Under the pieces are notes generated by a model. That model made no database searches, was not told where the DNA came from, and was given only the letters and a program-made list of their open reading frames with translations. The position numbers and the translations under genes were made by a program. This document shows positions 36,271 through 46,958 of a stretch of DNA of 64,000 bases, one piece after another. Location of the stretch: the NCBI RefSeq assembly GCF_037890695.1, contig NZ_CP149571.1, positions 3,812,001 to 3,876,000 of the forward strand, written 5' to 3'. The first letter of the stretch is position 1; each line of letters starts with the position of its first letter. Origin of the DNA: Aeromonas jandaei (GTDB taxonomy: Bacteria; Pseudomonadota; Gammaproteobacteria; Enterobacterales; Aeromonadaceae).

Positions 36271-36533
36271 TCCTTTATCCCCGCAAAAATAGAAATCTTG
36301 TTAAAATACGGCCCCGAAAGGCAATTAATAAGGCAACAGCACCCGACTATATCCAAGAATTCTATCGAGGCAAGTGAAAATCCCTATCGGGCTCACATTT
36401 TTGCAAGGAAATGCACGATTTTTCATAATTAATGTGATCATGGCCAAACAATATACAATCGCAAAAGCGGCCATCCGGCTCAGAGATAAGTGGCATTTAT
36501 CCCTGCTTCATCACCCTTTTTAAGTGAAAAATT

Positions 36534-37253
36534 ATGATCGCCACCGATCTTTTTTTGTTAAATCCGACCCTGATTGCTCAGGAATCGCTCGCTACCCTGC
36601 CCGAGCTGTTATCGGCCGATGAACACAATATTTGGCAGCAAATGAGCCACAACTTGCGCCGTCAGGAGTATCTGGTCAGCCGGGCTTTGCTGCGCCAGCT
36701 TCTGGCACAGAGACTGGCCACTTCGCCATCCGTGTTGCAATTTAGCAACGGGGAACACGGCAAGCCGCAGCTGCAGGATGGGCGCTGGCATTTCAATCTC
36801 AGCCACAGTGGATCCTGGCTGGTGCTGGCACTTTGTCAGCAAGGGCCGCTCGGGGTGGATATCGAGCTGGGTAAAAGACGGCACTCTCCCCTGCCCCTTG
36901 CCCGGCGGTTTTATGCACAGAGTGAATATGAGTGGCTCTGCGCCCTGCCGGAGAATGAGCAGGAGAGCGCCTTCTACCGGCTCTGGTCACGCAAGGAAGC
37001 CGTGCTCAAGGCCCACGGTGGCGGCATCGCTGCCGGGCTTGAGAAAGTACGCTTCATCCCCGACGAGGCGTGGCACCTCGATAACCAGCTCGATGAGCAG
37101 CACTATGAGGTTCAGGATTGGCCCTTTGCCAGTGGCTGGCTCAGCCTTGCCGCCGCCACGACAGCGGTCAATGGCTACCGGCTGGATGAGCGCTTGAATT
37201 GCCATCCCCTCACCCCCATGTTGTTCCAAACCCTTTCGGAAGAGTCCAACTGA
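36534..37253 (+). CDS. Sfp-type 4'-phosphopantetheinyl transferase
   Basis: Transfers the phosphopantetheine arm from CoA to carrier proteins of fatty-acid, polyketide or non-ribosomal peptide synthesis. The hallmark motifs are present: FNLSHSGSWLVLAL, GVDIELG (Mg-binding) and FYRLWSRKEAVLKAHGGGI. 239 residues. It overlaps ybbN by one base (TGATG), so the two are coupled. No carrier-protein synthase is nearby, so its target is elsewhere. Confidence 0.92.
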   Translation: MIATDLFLLNPTLIAQESLATLPELLSADEHNIWQQMSHNLRRQEYLVSRALLRQLLAQRLATSPSVLQFSNGEHGKPQLQDGRWHFNLSHSGSWLVLALCQQGPLGVDIELGKRRHSPLPLARRFYAQSEYEWLCALPENEQESAFYRLWSRKEAVLKAHGGGIAAGLEKVRFIPDEAWHLDNQLDEQHYEVQDWPFASGWLSLAAATTAVNGYRLDERLNCHPLTPMLFQTLSEESN

Positions 37254-38101
37254 TGATCGTCGACATTACTCCCCAGAATTTTCACGCAGAACTGATCGAT
37301 GCCTCCATGAAGAAGCCGGTCGTCATCTATTTCCATGCGCCGCAGATGCCGGAGTGCCAGGGAATGACGCCGTTGATCGAATCGCTGGTTGGGCCTGCCA
37401 ACGAACAGGTCACGCTGGCCAAAGTGGACATGAACAATCCCCAGCTGCAACCGCTGGCCAGCCAGCTCGGCCTGCGCGCCTTGCCAGCACTGGTGCTGTT
37501 CCATCAGGGACGCCCGGATGAACAAGGGATCATTGAAGGGCCGCAGGATGAAGCGACCCTACGCCAGTTCTTCGCAGCCTTCGCACCAAAAGAGGAAGAG
37601 GAGCTGTTTGCCAAGGGGCAACAGGCACTGGCCGATGGCCAGCCCGGCGAAGCTTATGCCCATCTGGGCAAAGCTCATCAGATCGCTCCGGAGCGCCACG
37701 ACATCAGCCTCTGGCTCATTCAGGCCGCGCTCGACCTCAACCTGCTCGACGAAGCACAGGAGCGGCTCGGCAATATTCCGATGGTGGCACAAGATAGCCA
37801 TTTCCATGCCCTGACCTCACGGCTGGCACTGGCTCTGCAAGCGGCGGACAGCCCGGAGTTGCGTGCGCTGGAAGCTCGCCATGCCGAGAATCCGGATGAC
37901 TTTGCGCTGGCACAGGAGCTGGCAGTGCAATACAACCAGGCAGGTCGTCAGGAAGAGGCGCTGGGATTGCTGCTTGTCATCCTCAAGCGGGATCTTGCTT
38001 TTGGCGATGCCAGAAAGACCTATCTCGACATTCTGGCAACCATGGGCAGCACACCGGTGGCACAAAATTACCGTCGCAAGCTCTATAGCCTGCTCTATTG
38101 A
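37253..38101 (+). CDS. ybbN: Co-chaperone YbbN/CnoX (thioredoxin-like plus TPR)
   Basis: Thioredoxin-fold holdase that passes clients to DnaK/GroEL. Residues 1-105 are thioredoxin-like; the redox motif is degenerate (HAPQMPEC, a single C35), as expected for YbbN. A TPR-type C-terminal half follows (LFAKGQQALADGQPGEAYAHLGKA, LAVQYNQAGRQEEALGLLLVIL, YRRKLYSLLY). 282 residues. ATG overlaps the stop of the phosphopantetheinyl transferase gene. Confidence 0.92.
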   Translation: MIVDITPQNFHAELIDASMKKPVVIYFHAPQMPECQGMTPLIESLVGPANEQVTLAKVDMNNPQLQPLASQLGLRALPALVLFHQGRPDEQGIIEGPQDEATLRQFFAAFAPKEEEELFAKGQQALADGQPGEAYAHLGKAHQIAPERHDISLWLIQAALDLNLLDEAQERLGNIPMVAQDSHFHALTSRLALALQAADSPELRALEARHAENPDDFALAQELAVQYNQAGRQEEALGLLLVILKRDLAFGDARKTYLDILATMGSTPVAQNYRRKLYSLLY

Positions 38102-38192
38102 TCGAGTTTTGAAGGGATGAAGAAGGGGCGTGCCGGGAGACCGGCATGACCTCTGGGGTCAAAAGGGAAAGCGGGGATGGGAAATTTCAGGC

Positions 38193-38227
38193 AAAAAAAA
38201 ATGGCGCATAACTGCGCCATTTTTTTC
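38193..38227. terminator. Bidirectional terminator between ybbN and lpp
   Basis: ATGGCGCA-TAAC-TGCGCCAT flanked by AAAAAAAA and TTTTTT. The very regular stem fits the abundant lpp message. Confidence 0.92.
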
Positions 38228-38234
38228 GCATGGC

Positions 38235-38477
38235 TTACTTCTTGTACTTAGTAGCCATGTTGTCGATGCGCTGGTTAGCACGCATAGCTTCTTGCTTGGC
38301 TTCAGCAACATCAGCAGCGATCTTGGACTGATCAGCACGAACAGCGCTAACATCTTGAGCCAGCTGGTCAACTTTGTTAGACAGATTCTGAACGGAAGTT
38401 TCCAGTTCGCTAGTGTTTGCGCAACCACCCAGCAGAGCGGACAGACCAACAACACCTACCAACAACAATTTTTTCAT
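38235..38477 (-). CDS. lpp: Major outer-membrane lipoprotein Lpp (Braun lipoprotein)
   Basis: 80 residues. Signal with lipobox LLGGC (C20 lipidated), then heptad-repeat coiled coil (LETSVQNLSNKVDQLAQDV) and the C-terminal KYKK end whose last lysine would be linked to peptidoglycan by an L,D-transpeptidase. AAGGGAG precedes the ATG. A -10-like CATAAT lies about 50 bases upstream. Strong terminator downstream. Confidence 0.94.
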   Translation of the reverse strand: MKKLLLVGVVGLSALLGGCANTSELETSVQNLSNKVDQLAQDVSAVRADQSKIAADVAEAKQEAMRANQRIDNMATKYKK

Positions 38478-38702
38478 TTTTAAAGCTCCCTTGAACTCGC
38501 CAGACGTTTAGCAAGCGGCGTGATTATGGCACAAAAAAATCATACTTTGCATAGTCCCCAGCACAGATAAATGCATTAAAACCCTCATTTTTTTTTGAAT
38601 GAACAGTTTTTGTTCAGATTCGGCTAAAAAATGAGTGCCGCGTGATGAGGACACGGACAAAGACTAACCAAAATTTTCGCTTATTACAATTTCGTATGAG
38701 CC

Positions 38703-39356
38703 TCAGGCTGTTCGTTCTGACAGCAATTGGCGATATTGCACCAAATCTTCGATGGTGATCACGGGCATCCGGTGCTGACGACCGAAAGAAATCAGGTCTG
38801 GCAAGCGGGCCATGGAGCCATCTTCCCTGGTCAATTCGCACAACACCCCGAACGGTTTCAGTCCGGCAAGCTGCATCAGATCGACCGTCGCCTCGGTGTG
38901 GCCACGGCGCACCAGCACGCCTCCGGTACGGGCACGCAACGGGAATACATGGCCAGGCCGGTTGAGATCACCCGGTTTGGCCCCATCGGCAATGGCGGCA
39001 CGAATGGTAGTGATGCGATCAGCCGCCGAGACACCGGTAGTGACCCCCTGCGCCGCTTCGATGGTGACGGTAAACGCGGTCTGATAGTGGCTTGAGTTAG
39101 CCTCCACCATCATCGGCAGTTCGAGCTGACGCACCCGCTCATCGGTCAGGCAGAGACAGACGATGCCGGAGCACTCGCGGATCATCAGCGCCATCTGTTC
39201 ATTGGTCATGGATTCGGCGGCAAAAATGAGGTCGCCCTCGTTCTCCCGATCTTCATCATCGGCCACCAGCACCCCCTGGCCTGACCGCAAGGCAGTCAGA
39301 GCCGCTTCGACACGGGCAATTGGATTACCGAATTCACTGAGTAGAGACTGATTCAT
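38703..39356 (-). CDS. ribB: 3,4-dihydroxy-2-butanone 4-phosphate synthase
   Basis: Converts ribulose 5-phosphate to the four-carbon precursor of riboflavin. Signature [17 protein letters not shown] (metal and substrate residues) and [16 protein letters not shown] are present. 217 residues from ATG 39356, which has GGGAG upstream; the longer frame to 39374 is unlikely. No GTP cyclohydrolase II domain is fused. It lies directly behind an FMN riboswitch, so it should be repressed when FMN is plentiful. Confidence 0.96.
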   Translation of the reverse strand: MNQSLLSEFGNPIARVEAALTALRSGQGVLVADDEDRENEGDLIFAAESMTNEQMALMIRECSGIVCLCLTDERVRQLELPMMVEANSSHYQTAFTVTIEAAQGVTTGVSAADRITTIRAAIADGAKPGDLNRPGHVFPLRARTGGVLVRRGHTEATVDLMQLAGLKPFGVLCELTREDGSMARLPDLISFGRQHRMPVITIEDLVQYRQLLSERTA

Positions 39357-39463
39357 GGTAAAGCTCCCAAACAAGAAAAGGACCAGAATCAGGGCATGGA
39401 AAGGCAGACAGGAATGGCCATGCAGCAGCCAGCCCCCAAGGAGGCAGAGAGTGCAATGTCTGT

Positions 39464-39617
39464 CTTATCCTCTTTCATCCGGACTATGACCGTCGGCTCC
39501 GGCATCTCACCGGATCTGCTGACCCCGCCCCGGCAGACCGGGGTCGGGCGCTCGCGGGCTCCCCGAGTCAGATCGGGATACCGCCGGTGGGGAATTTCAC
39601 CCCGCCCTGAGAATAAG
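39464..39617 (-). promoter_or_regulatory. FMN riboswitch (RFN element) controlling ribB
   Basis: On the reverse strand the conserved RFN blocks occur in order: CTTATTCTCAGGGCGGGG, GAAATTCCCCACCGGCGGTA, AGCCCGCGAGCG, GGTCAGCAGATCCGGTGAGA, GCCGGAGCCGACGGTCATAG and GTCCGGATGAAAGAGGATAA. The outer stem CTTAT/ATAAG closes it. About 107 bases separate it from the ribB start; I see no U-tailed terminator there, which would fit translational or Rho-linked control. Confidence 0.97.
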
Positions 39618-39838
39618 CGCTGACAGCCTAAAGAAAAGCGCCGGCAGATACCAGCCAAAAACCGGCTCAAGCTGAAAAACCTTTGCCAGTCGGATTCGAT
39701 GTTCTCCCCTTTTCCCATCGCACTCCTCTTGTGGCTGTAGCGCTCACCGAATTTCTTTCTGGCCACAATTTGTTTGTGGCATAGTGCCAAAAAACGCGCA
39801 GCCTGCGCAGAGACAGGCGCCAACACCACAAACGGAAA

Positions 39839-40684
39839 ATGACAGAGATGGAAAAGAAAATACTGCTAACGGACTGCCCGGACGCCAAGGGCCTCATCGC
39901 CAAGATCACCAACATCTGCTACAAGCATCAGCTCAACATCATCAAGAACGATGAGTTCGTTGATCATGAGAATGGCCGCTTCTTCATGCGTACCGAGCTG
40001 GAGGGGCGTTTCAATGACGAGACCCTGCTGGCCGACCTCGATGATGCCCTGCCTGCTGGCGCCCAGCGCCGTCTGGTAAAGGCGGGCAAGAAGCGCATCG
40101 TCATTCTGGTGACCAAGGAGACTCACTGCCTCGGCGACATCCTGATGAAGAACTACGCCGGCGCGCTGGATATGGACATAGTCGCAGTGATCGGCAACTA
40201 CGACACCCTCGCCGAGCTGACCGGCAAGTTCGATATTCCGTTCCACACCGTCAGCCACGATGAGCTGAGCCGCACCGAACACGAAGAGCAGGTACGCGCC
40301 ATCATCGACGGCTATGCGCCGGACTACGTGATCCTGGCCAAGTACATGCGGGTGCTGACCCCCAGCTTCGTCGAGGCTTATCCGCGCAAGATCATCAACA
40401 TCCACCACTCCTTCCTGCCCGCCTTTATCGGTGCCCGCCCCTATCGCCAGGCATTCGATCGCGGGGTCAAACTGATCGGCGCCACCGCCCACTTCGTCAC
40501 CGACGATCTGGATGAGGGCCCCATCGTCGAGCAGGACGTGATCCACGTTGATCACACCTTCAGCGCCGATGACATGGCCAAGGCGGGTCGCGATGTAGAG
40601 AAGTCGGTACTGAGCCGGGCGCTGGAGCTGGTACTGAACGAACGGGTGTTCGTCTACGGCAACAAGACGGTGGTGTTCAAGTAA
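39839..40684 (+). CDS. purU: Formyltetrahydrofolate deformylase
   Basis: Hydrolyses 10-formyl-THF to formate and THF, supplying formate to PurT and balancing one-carbon units. N-terminal ACT domain (LLTDCPDAKGLIAKITNICYKH) and C-terminal formyl-transferase-like domain with NIHHSFLPAF and TDDLDEGPIVEQD. 281 residues from ATG 39839; a second ATG at 39848 is also possible. Divergent from ribB. Confidence 0.95.
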   Translation: MTEMEKKILLTDCPDAKGLIAKITNICYKHQLNIIKNDEFVDHENGRFFMRTELEGRFNDETLLADLDDALPAGAQRRLVKAGKKRIVILVTKETHCLGDILMKNYAGALDMDIVAVIGNYDTLAELTGKFDIPFHTVSHDELSRTEHEEQVRAIIDGYAPDYVILAKYMRVLTPSFVEAYPRKIINIHHSFLPAFIGARPYRQAFDRGVKLIGATAHFVTDDLDEGPIVEQDVIHVDHTFSADDMAKAGRDVEKSVLSRALELVLNERVFVYGNKTVVFK

Positions 40685-40703
40685 CAACACCCGATAGTCC
40701 GAA

Positions 40704-40737
40704 AACAACAAAGGCTCCCGCGGGAGCCTTTGTTGTT
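40704..40737. terminator. Bidirectional terminator
   Basis: Perfect palindrome AACAACAAAGGCTCCCG / CGGGAGCCTTTGTTGTT between the convergent purU and DUF945 genes. Confidence 0.85.
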
Positions 40738-40751
40738 AGTGTGAAAACCGG

Positions 40752-42013
40752 TCAGAGTGGCAGGTCGTTGACCGTCATCGATCCTTTGTCCAGCTTCAGC
40801 TCGGCATTGAGCTTTTGCTGATCGGCCTTCAGATAACCCATGGCGGTCAACTGCTCCAGCATGGGTGCCAGCTGCGGCACCGCCTTGCCCAGCTTGTCGC
40901 TGAGGGAGGCGTGGAGCTGGCCGCTCAGCGCCTGCATTCCCTCCTCGCCGTTGAAGAGTTTGTCGAGCGAGGTAGAGGCAAGTTTTACCTCTCCCTTCAT
41001 GGCTGCCACTTCGCCATTGAACCTGGCGCTCAGATCCGCCAGCTCCAGAGTCGCGCCGCGCGCCAGCATCTTGTCCAGCGCTTGCTGGATCGCAGTATCC
41101 TCCACCCCTTTGCCGCCAGCAGCCTGCAACCCCTGATACCCTTCCAGATCCAGTCCGTTGAGGTGCAGCTCCAGATTACTGTCGGTCACCGCCAGCGAGT
41201 CTGTCTCGTTCTCCAGATTGAGTTTGGCCAGCTTCATCCGGTAGCTGCTGGAGAGGGTCTGGGCGTTGTCACCCTTGAGCTGGGTCCCGGTAGTCATCCC
41301 CTGCAGGGACACCTTGACGCCGTCAGGCAGTTGCATGGTCAGAGCAGAAAGGCTCATCTCGCTTTGCGGAGAGAGCCAGACCCCGCTGATCTCGGCCAGA
41401 TCGGCGCTGCCCTTCATCTCGGCCAGCACCAGATCCATCTTGCTCTGCTCTTCGTGAACCGTCATGCCCTGCCAGGTCATGGCGACATGGCCAGTCCCCT
41501 CCAGATCGCCGTGGAATTCGCCGGTAAGCGGCAGGAAGTGGAACTCGTCCAGCCCCTGTTTCACCTTGAACTCGTCAGCCCAGAAACGGCTGCTGTTGCC
41601 CCGGTTCCAGAGGCTGCTGACCGACTCCAGGCCAAACTGCCACTGCTCCATGCCGAGCGCAGTGAAGACCGGCGCCAGTGAGCCCTGTTTGGTGTCGAGC
41701 AGGAAGTGGCTCTTGATATAGAGCGGCATGATGCGGCTCTTCACGGCAAACTCCAGCTCAAGGGGTTGCCCCCCTTCCAGCTCGCTGTCGAGCGCCGCCA
41801 GCTCCTGGGGAGTGACCACCAGCTTCAGGACCCATCACGGGTAAAGAGGTTGCTGCTGCCGGGTTGCCACTGCAGATCCAGACCGCTCTCGTTTTCGACC
41901 TTGGCGATCTGCTCCGCCATGATGCGGTCGAAACTGTTGCCCGTGTACCAGCATGCAGCCAAACCACCACCTACCAGTGCCGCACCCACGGCAAGGGCCA
42001 CTATTTTTTTCAT
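40752..42013 (-). pseudogene. DUF945 (YdgA-like) protein, interrupted by a frameshift
   Basis: YdgA-like proteins are inner-membrane-anchored periplasmic proteins of unknown function. The N terminus (MKKIVALAVGAALVGGG...WYTGNSFD) and the rest (KLVVTPQELAALDSELEGGQ...) are in two frames. The first ends in TGA after LFTRDGS at about 41825; the second is open just there. Adding one base to the GG at 41828-41829 rejoins them into about 420 residues (GSLKLVVTP), so a single-base deletion in a G run is the likely cause. Start ATG 42013 has GGAGAG upstream. It could be a real mutation or a sequencing error. Confidence 0.85.
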
Positions 42014-42116
42014 ATATTCATGTCTCTCCAGGAGTTGTCGCTGCACTCTACGGGGCAAGCTCGGCACTAGGCAAGTCCGATCAGAGGCTCCGTCTGTAAT
42101 CTTCTGTAACCGGCCA

Positions 42117-43598
42117 TTACAACAAGGGACTGAAAAGGTAGAAGATGTTCTCCATCACCCTCTTGTACCAGGGGCGAGCCTGCCAGCTGGCCAGCGTCAT
42201 TGGCGTTGCTTCCGCCATGTAGCCCTGCACCAGCTGGGTCATCTGGGCAACGAAGTGCGGGTTATCTACCAGCAGAGTCACCTCAAAGTTGAGCCAGAGG
42301 CTGCGCCTGTCCAGATTGACCGTCCCCACCAGAGCAAAATCGTCGTCCACCAGCACGCTCTTGGTGTGGAGCAGACCGGCATCGTAGCGATAGATCTCCA
42401 CCCCGGCCGCCAGCAACTCCTCCATAAAGGCGTTGCAGGCATAGTTGGCCATGATGGAGTCGTTGCGAGCCGGCAGCACCAGCTGCACCTGTACTCCGCG
42501 CGCGGCCGCCGAGCTGAGCGCCGCAGCCAGCGGATCATCCGGCACGAAATAGGGCGTGGTCAGCACCAGATGACTGCGTGCCTGATAGATGGCGAGCAGC
42601 AGGCTTTGCTGGATGCAGTCGCCACCAACGAACGGGCCGGACGGAATAAGCTGGGCGCGATAGTTGGTCTGTGGCCACACTTCCGGCTCGTGCTGCAGGC
42701 TGTCGAGCAACCGCTCGCCGGTCTCAACTTCCCAGTCCCAGACAAAGATGGACCACATCAGCGGCACTATGGGCCCCTGCACCCGGATCATGATATCGAC
42801 CCACTGGCCGACCCCGGCATCCTGCTTGAAGAAACGGGGATCCACCATGTTCATTGAGCCGGTGTAACCGACCCGGTCATCGATCACCACCAGTTTGCGG
42901 TGCATTCGCAGATCCTGGCGCTGGAAGGGGATGCGCCAGGCACCGACCGGCAGTACCTCCACCAGCTTGACCCCCGCCTTGCGCAGCTTTTTCGGCCAGC
43001 CCGAGCGGAAGAAGTGCTTGCTCCCGACCGAATCCAGCAGCAAACGACAATCCACGCCGCGCTGGGCCACCTCCATCAGCGCTTCGCACACATCGTCAGC
43101 ATCGCCGCCGGGGTGCCAGATATAGAACTCCATATAGCAGGAGAGAGTCGATTTACGGATGTCCTGAGCAATCTCGCGCAGTATTTGATCGGGTCTGCTG
43201 AGCAGGGTCATCCGGTTGCCGGAGAGCATCGGCATGGCGAGCCGCCCCTGGATCAGGTCGTGCAGTGGCTGGGCCTTCTCCCCCACTTCGCAGCAGTGCT
43301 GGGGGAAGAGGCGGGCCAGCTGGCGGATCCAGATGGCATAAGGGCGATACATGGCTTGCGCCCGTTCACCGCGCCGCCGTCCCAGCTTGATCTCGCCAAA
43401 CAGAACGTAGAAGCCGACCCCGGCAAAGGGGATGGCGTAGATGAGGGCCAGCCAAGCCAGGGATACGCCGATGGGGCGCCGCTTCATCACCACCCGAATT
43501 GAAACACCGGTGACGATGACGGTGTGAAACAGCAGCAACAGCCAGCCGAGAAAACGGGAAAAAAGCAGGTGGAGATCGTATTCGAGACCGTCGAGCAA
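42117..43598 (-). CDS. clsA: Cardiolipin synthase A
   Basis: Phospholipase D-type enzyme joining two phosphatidylglycerols into cardiolipin at the inner membrane. Two N-terminal transmembrane helices (residues ~12-32 and ~45-65), then two HKD motifs: HRKLVVIDDRVGYTGSMN and HTKSVLVDDDFALVGTVN. 493 residues. The start is TTG at 43598 with AAGGAG at six bases. Divergent from the DUF1439 gene. Confidence 0.95.
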   Translation of the reverse strand: MLDGLEYDLHLLFSRFLGWLLLLFHTVIVTGVSIRVVMKRRPIGVSLAWLALIYAIPFAGVGFYVLFGEIKLGRRRGERAQAMYRPYAIWIRQLARLFPQHCCEVGEKAQPLHDLIQGRLAMPMLSGNRMTLLSRPDQILREIAQDIRKSTLSCYMEFYIWHPGGDADDVCEALMEVAQRGVDCRLLLDSVGSKHFFRSGWPKKLRKAGVKLVEVLPVGAWRIPFQRQDLRMHRKLVVIDDRVGYTGSMNMVDPRFFKQDAGVGQWVDIMIRVQGPIVPLMWSIFVWDWEVETGERLLDSLQHEPEVWPQTNYRAQLIPSGPFVGGDCIQQSLLLAIYQARSHLVLTTPYFVPDDPLAAALSSAAARGVQVQLVLPARNDSIMANYACNAFMEELLAAGVEIYRYDAGLLHTKSVLVDDDFALVGTVNLDRRSLWLNFEVTLLVDNPHFVAQMTQLVQGYMAEATPMTLASWQARPWYKRVMENIFYLFSPLL

Positions 43599-43693
43599 CG
43601 GGAACTCCTTCTAATCGACAAGGGGCGGTGGGCAGATCCCACACGGCAGGAATGTTATGCTGTAGGGCAAATCCATTCTATCAGGTCGCACGC

Positions 43694-44236
43694 ATGATTC
43701 TGCAATCTATGCTGCTCAGCCTGGCCATGCTAGGCCAAGGCTCATATGACATCAATGAGCAACAGATAAACCAGTACCTGCAATCTCAGGTTCAAGTCGA
43801 CAAACAGCTGGAGTTGCCCGGTATCATCAAGGCCCATGTGAAGCTTGAGCAGAGCGATGTACAACTCGGTCGCCAGCGTCCGGACACTGCCCGGGTCTAC
43901 GGCAAGGGCAAGCTCAAGATCGCCCTGCCCGACAACACCGAATATGATGCTCGCCTGCAGATGACCTATGAAGCGAGACCCCGTTACGACAAGAGCCAGA
44001 GTGCCCTGTTTCTCGACAACATGAAACTGGTGGAGTACAAGCTGGAGCCGGAGGCAGCGGAGAAGAAGTTTGGTCTGATGCTCGGCATGCTGCTGCAAAG
44101 CATGGAAAAAAGGCTGGAGAGCCAACCCGTCTACAAGCTCAATGACAAGGATCCGCAGCAGGCATGGCTCAAAGAGAATCTGCTGGGGCTGGAGCTGTCA
44201 CCGGGCAAGATCCATCTGCTTACCAAAGAACGCTGA
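43694..44236 (+). CDS. DUF1439 (YceB-like) periplasmic protein
   Basis: 180 residues beginning with a hydrophobic signal (MILQSMLLSLAML) and then NEQQINQYLQSQVQVDK, the pattern of DUF1439 proteins. E. coli YceB is a lipoprotein, but no lipobox cysteine is seen here, so this one would be secreted or anchored by its N terminus. ATG 43694 is chosen over an open upstream extension. Function unknown. Confidence 0.75.
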   Translation: MILQSMLLSLAMLGQGSYDINEQQINQYLQSQVQVDKQLELPGIIKAHVKLEQSDVQLGRQRPDTARVYGKGKLKIALPDNTEYDARLQMTYEARPRYDKSQSALFLDNMKLVEYKLEPEAAEKKFGLMLGMLLQSMEKRLESQPVYKLNDKDPQQAWLKENLLGLELSPGKIHLLTKER

Positions 44237-44245
44237 CCCCTACGT

Positions 44246-44704
44246 TCAATTCGGGAGGGGCTGGCTGGTCTCCCGCACCAACAGCTCCACCTGATAACCC
44301 TGTTGCTGTTGCCGCTCAAAAAGAGAGAAGAGAGAGCCTCGCAATCTGTGCAGTGGCAGATCGGCAAAACCGGCTTTGATGTAGAAGGGTTTCTCGAATG
44401 GCAAGGCCTGACACACCACCGGCTTGTCGTCGAGTCCGTGGCAGGCATGCTGCAGCAGGCGTGATCCCAGCCCGAGTGACTGATAGTGGGGTAGCAGACG
44501 AAAACCACACAGATGGTAGAAATCCTCTTCGTCCCGCACCCTGACCGCCCCGACCAGCCAGTGAGCATCGCGCACGACAAAGATCCGCTCGGCCAGATCC
44601 GGCACGTAGTGGGAGAAGGTCGTTTCATAATAGTCCCTGATCAGAGAGAGGTCGGCGTCACAGTACTCTTCGAAGGTGAGTTCCATCGCCAGCGAGCTTG
44701 CCAC
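44246..44704 (-). CDS. GNAT-family N-acetyltransferase
   Basis: Acetyl-CoA-dependent acyltransferase, substrate unknown. The motif A region is visible: HLCGFRLLPHYQSLGLGSRLLQHA, after a beta strand with WLVGAVRV; a motif-B-like PFYIKAGF follows. The frame is open to a TTG at 44722; GTG 44704 has AAAAGGA seven bases upstream and is my choice (152 residues), with ATG 44686 as the alternative. Convergent with the DUF1439 gene, nine bases apart. Confidence 0.82.
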   Translation of the reverse strand: MASSLAMELTFEEYCDADLSLIRDYYETTFSHYVPDLAERIFVVRDAHWLVGAVRVRDEEDFYHLCGFRLLPHYQSLGLGSRLLQHACHGLDDKPVVCQALPFEKPFYIKAGFADLPLHRLRGSLFSLFERQQQQGYQVELLVRETSQPLPN

Positions 44705-44957
44705 AAACAAATCCTTTTGCAATCAATGAGTAGTGCCATGTGGTTGCTGCTAATCCGACCAGATGACGAGAGCAAGATAGCACGCCTTTCATTAACAAAA
44801 AAGTCGATATCCACCAGAGGCCAACGAGAGCAGAAGCAGCTCTGTTGCACACCGTGATCCCGCTCACCTGCCGGCAACGCTCACCCTGTTTTCCCGCTTG
44901 TTCTGCCCCCCTCATGATGCTTTACTCAACACACGCATAGAGGAAGGAGTTTGCGGT

Positions 44958-45704
<747 letters not shown>

Positions 45705-45732
45705 GCCCTCAGGTTTTTCCCACCGCCAGAAA

Positions 45733-45758
45733 ATAAAAAACACGCCCTTGGGCGTGTC
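45733..45758 (-). terminator. Terminator after aqpZ
   Basis: Reverse strand ACACGCCCAAGGGCGTGTTTTTTATTTT. Confidence 0.88.
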
Positions 45759-45784
45759 GATACCACACTTTGTTTCGCGAACGA

Positions 45785-46474
45785 TTACTTCTGCTCAGCC
45801 GCCACCAGGCGATAAGCCAGCGCACCCAGAATGGCACCGACGATCGGGGCAACCCAGAACAGCCACAGCTGGCCGATAGCCCAGTCACCGACAAACAGCG
45901 CGACACCGGTACTGCGGGCAGGGTTGACCGAGGTATTGGTCACCGGAATGCTCACCAGATGGATCAGGGTCAGGCACAGGCCGATGGCAACCGGAGCAAG
46001 CGCAGCTGGCGCACGGCTGTCGGTAGCGCCCATGATGACGAACAGGAAGAAGCCGGTCATCACAGCTTCGCACACCAGTGCCGCCATCATGCTGTAGCCG
46101 CCCGGGGAGTGCTCACCGTAGCCATTGGAGGCAAAGCCGGCGGAGAGATCAAAACCGGCCTGGCCACTGGCAATCACATAGAGTACGGCAGCGGCGGCAA
46201 TTGCCCCCAGCACCTGCGCCACTATGTAAGAGATCACGCCGGAAGCCGGGAAACGACCGCCAGCCCACAGCCCGATGGTGACTGCCGGGTTGAGATGGCA
46301 ACCGGAGATATGGCCGATGGCATACGCCATGGTCAGTACGGTCAGGCCAAATGCCAGCGATACACCCAAGAGGCCGATCCCTACATGGGGGAAGGCTGCA
46401 GCCAGCACGGCACTGCCACAACCTCCCAATACCAGCCAGAAGGTTCCCAAAAACTCTGCTGCTACAGGTTTCAC
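45785..46474 (-). CDS. aqpZ: Aquaporin Z
   Basis: Inner-membrane water channel. Six helices with the two NPA motifs ([11 protein letters not shown] and [12 protein letters not shown]); the selectivity Arg follows the second NPA. GTG at 46474 with GGGAGA upstream gives 229 residues starting [15 protein letters not shown], matching E. coli AqpZ; the longer ATG frame (46522) is unlikely. A CRP-like site lies about 120 bases upstream. Confidence 0.95.
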   Translation of the reverse strand: MKPVAAEFLGTFWLVLGGCGSAVLAAAFPHVGIGLLGVSLAFGLTVLTMAYAIGHISGCHLNPAVTIGLWAGGRFPASGVISYIVAQVLGAIAAAAVLYVIASGQAGFDLSAGFASNGYGEHSPGGYSMMAALVCEAVMTGFFLFVIMGATDSRAPAALAPVAIGLCLTLIHLVSIPVTNTSVNPARSTGVALFVGDWAIGQLWLFWVAPIVGAILGALAYRLVAAEQK

Positions 46475-46591
46475 ACTATGTCTCCCGATAAGATGAGATA
46501 AAAAGGCCCACAAAGGGGCCATGCGTTAACACGCGCAGCATTATGGGAGGAGCAATGGCCGATGCGAACCCGGTTACCAGCCGCCACAAAA

Positions 46592-46607
46592 CGTGATTCA
46601 AGTCACA
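46592..46607 (-). promoter_or_regulatory. CRP-binding site candidate upstream of aqpZ
   Basis: CGTGA-TTCAAG-TCACA fits TGTGA-N6-TCACA at nine of ten conserved bases. No -10 was identified with confidence. Confidence 0.45.
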
Positions 46608-46748
46608 ATTAGTTGATTAATAGAGGTATTTATCAGTAGCAAGCCACACAGAGGCTGTTGCCAACAAGAAGCCTCATGCGACAACTTGTGACTCCAAAGG
46701 CCTGTTCTGTCTATTTGTTGATCAACAATTCAGGGCCACACCGGCGGA

Positions 46749-46958
46749 TCACTTGATCGGCGAAAATCGGCTGACCACCTGACCCTGATGCTCAATCCAC
46801 TCCATGAACATGGCGACGGGGCGGGCATAGACGGTGCCATCCTGCTCCGACTGATAGATCACCAGATGCTCGCCTGTTTCGGTATGGCTGGCCAGGGTCA
46901 GCACCTGATAGTAACCCCCCTTGAAGTGACGATAGCGGCCGGGTGTGGGTGCATGCAT
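46749..46958 (-). CDS. DUF1653 domain protein
   Basis: 69 residues from ATG 46958 (GAGG upstream). PTPGRYRHFKGGYYQVLTLASHTETGEHLVIYQ and the following VYARPVAMFMEW segment are the DUF1653 signature; the whole protein is that domain. Function unknown. The open frame extends to 47105, but the conserved domain and the ribosome site support the shorter form. Confidence 0.88.
   Translation of the reverse strand: MHAPTPGRYRHFKGGYYQVLTLASHTETGEHLVIYQSEQDGTVYARPVAMFMEWIEHQGQVVSRFSPIK

Noticed and set aside
39389..39829. Reverse-strand frame of 146 codons upstream of ribB
   Set aside because: It lies across the FMN riboswitch, which fully explains the conservation expected there.
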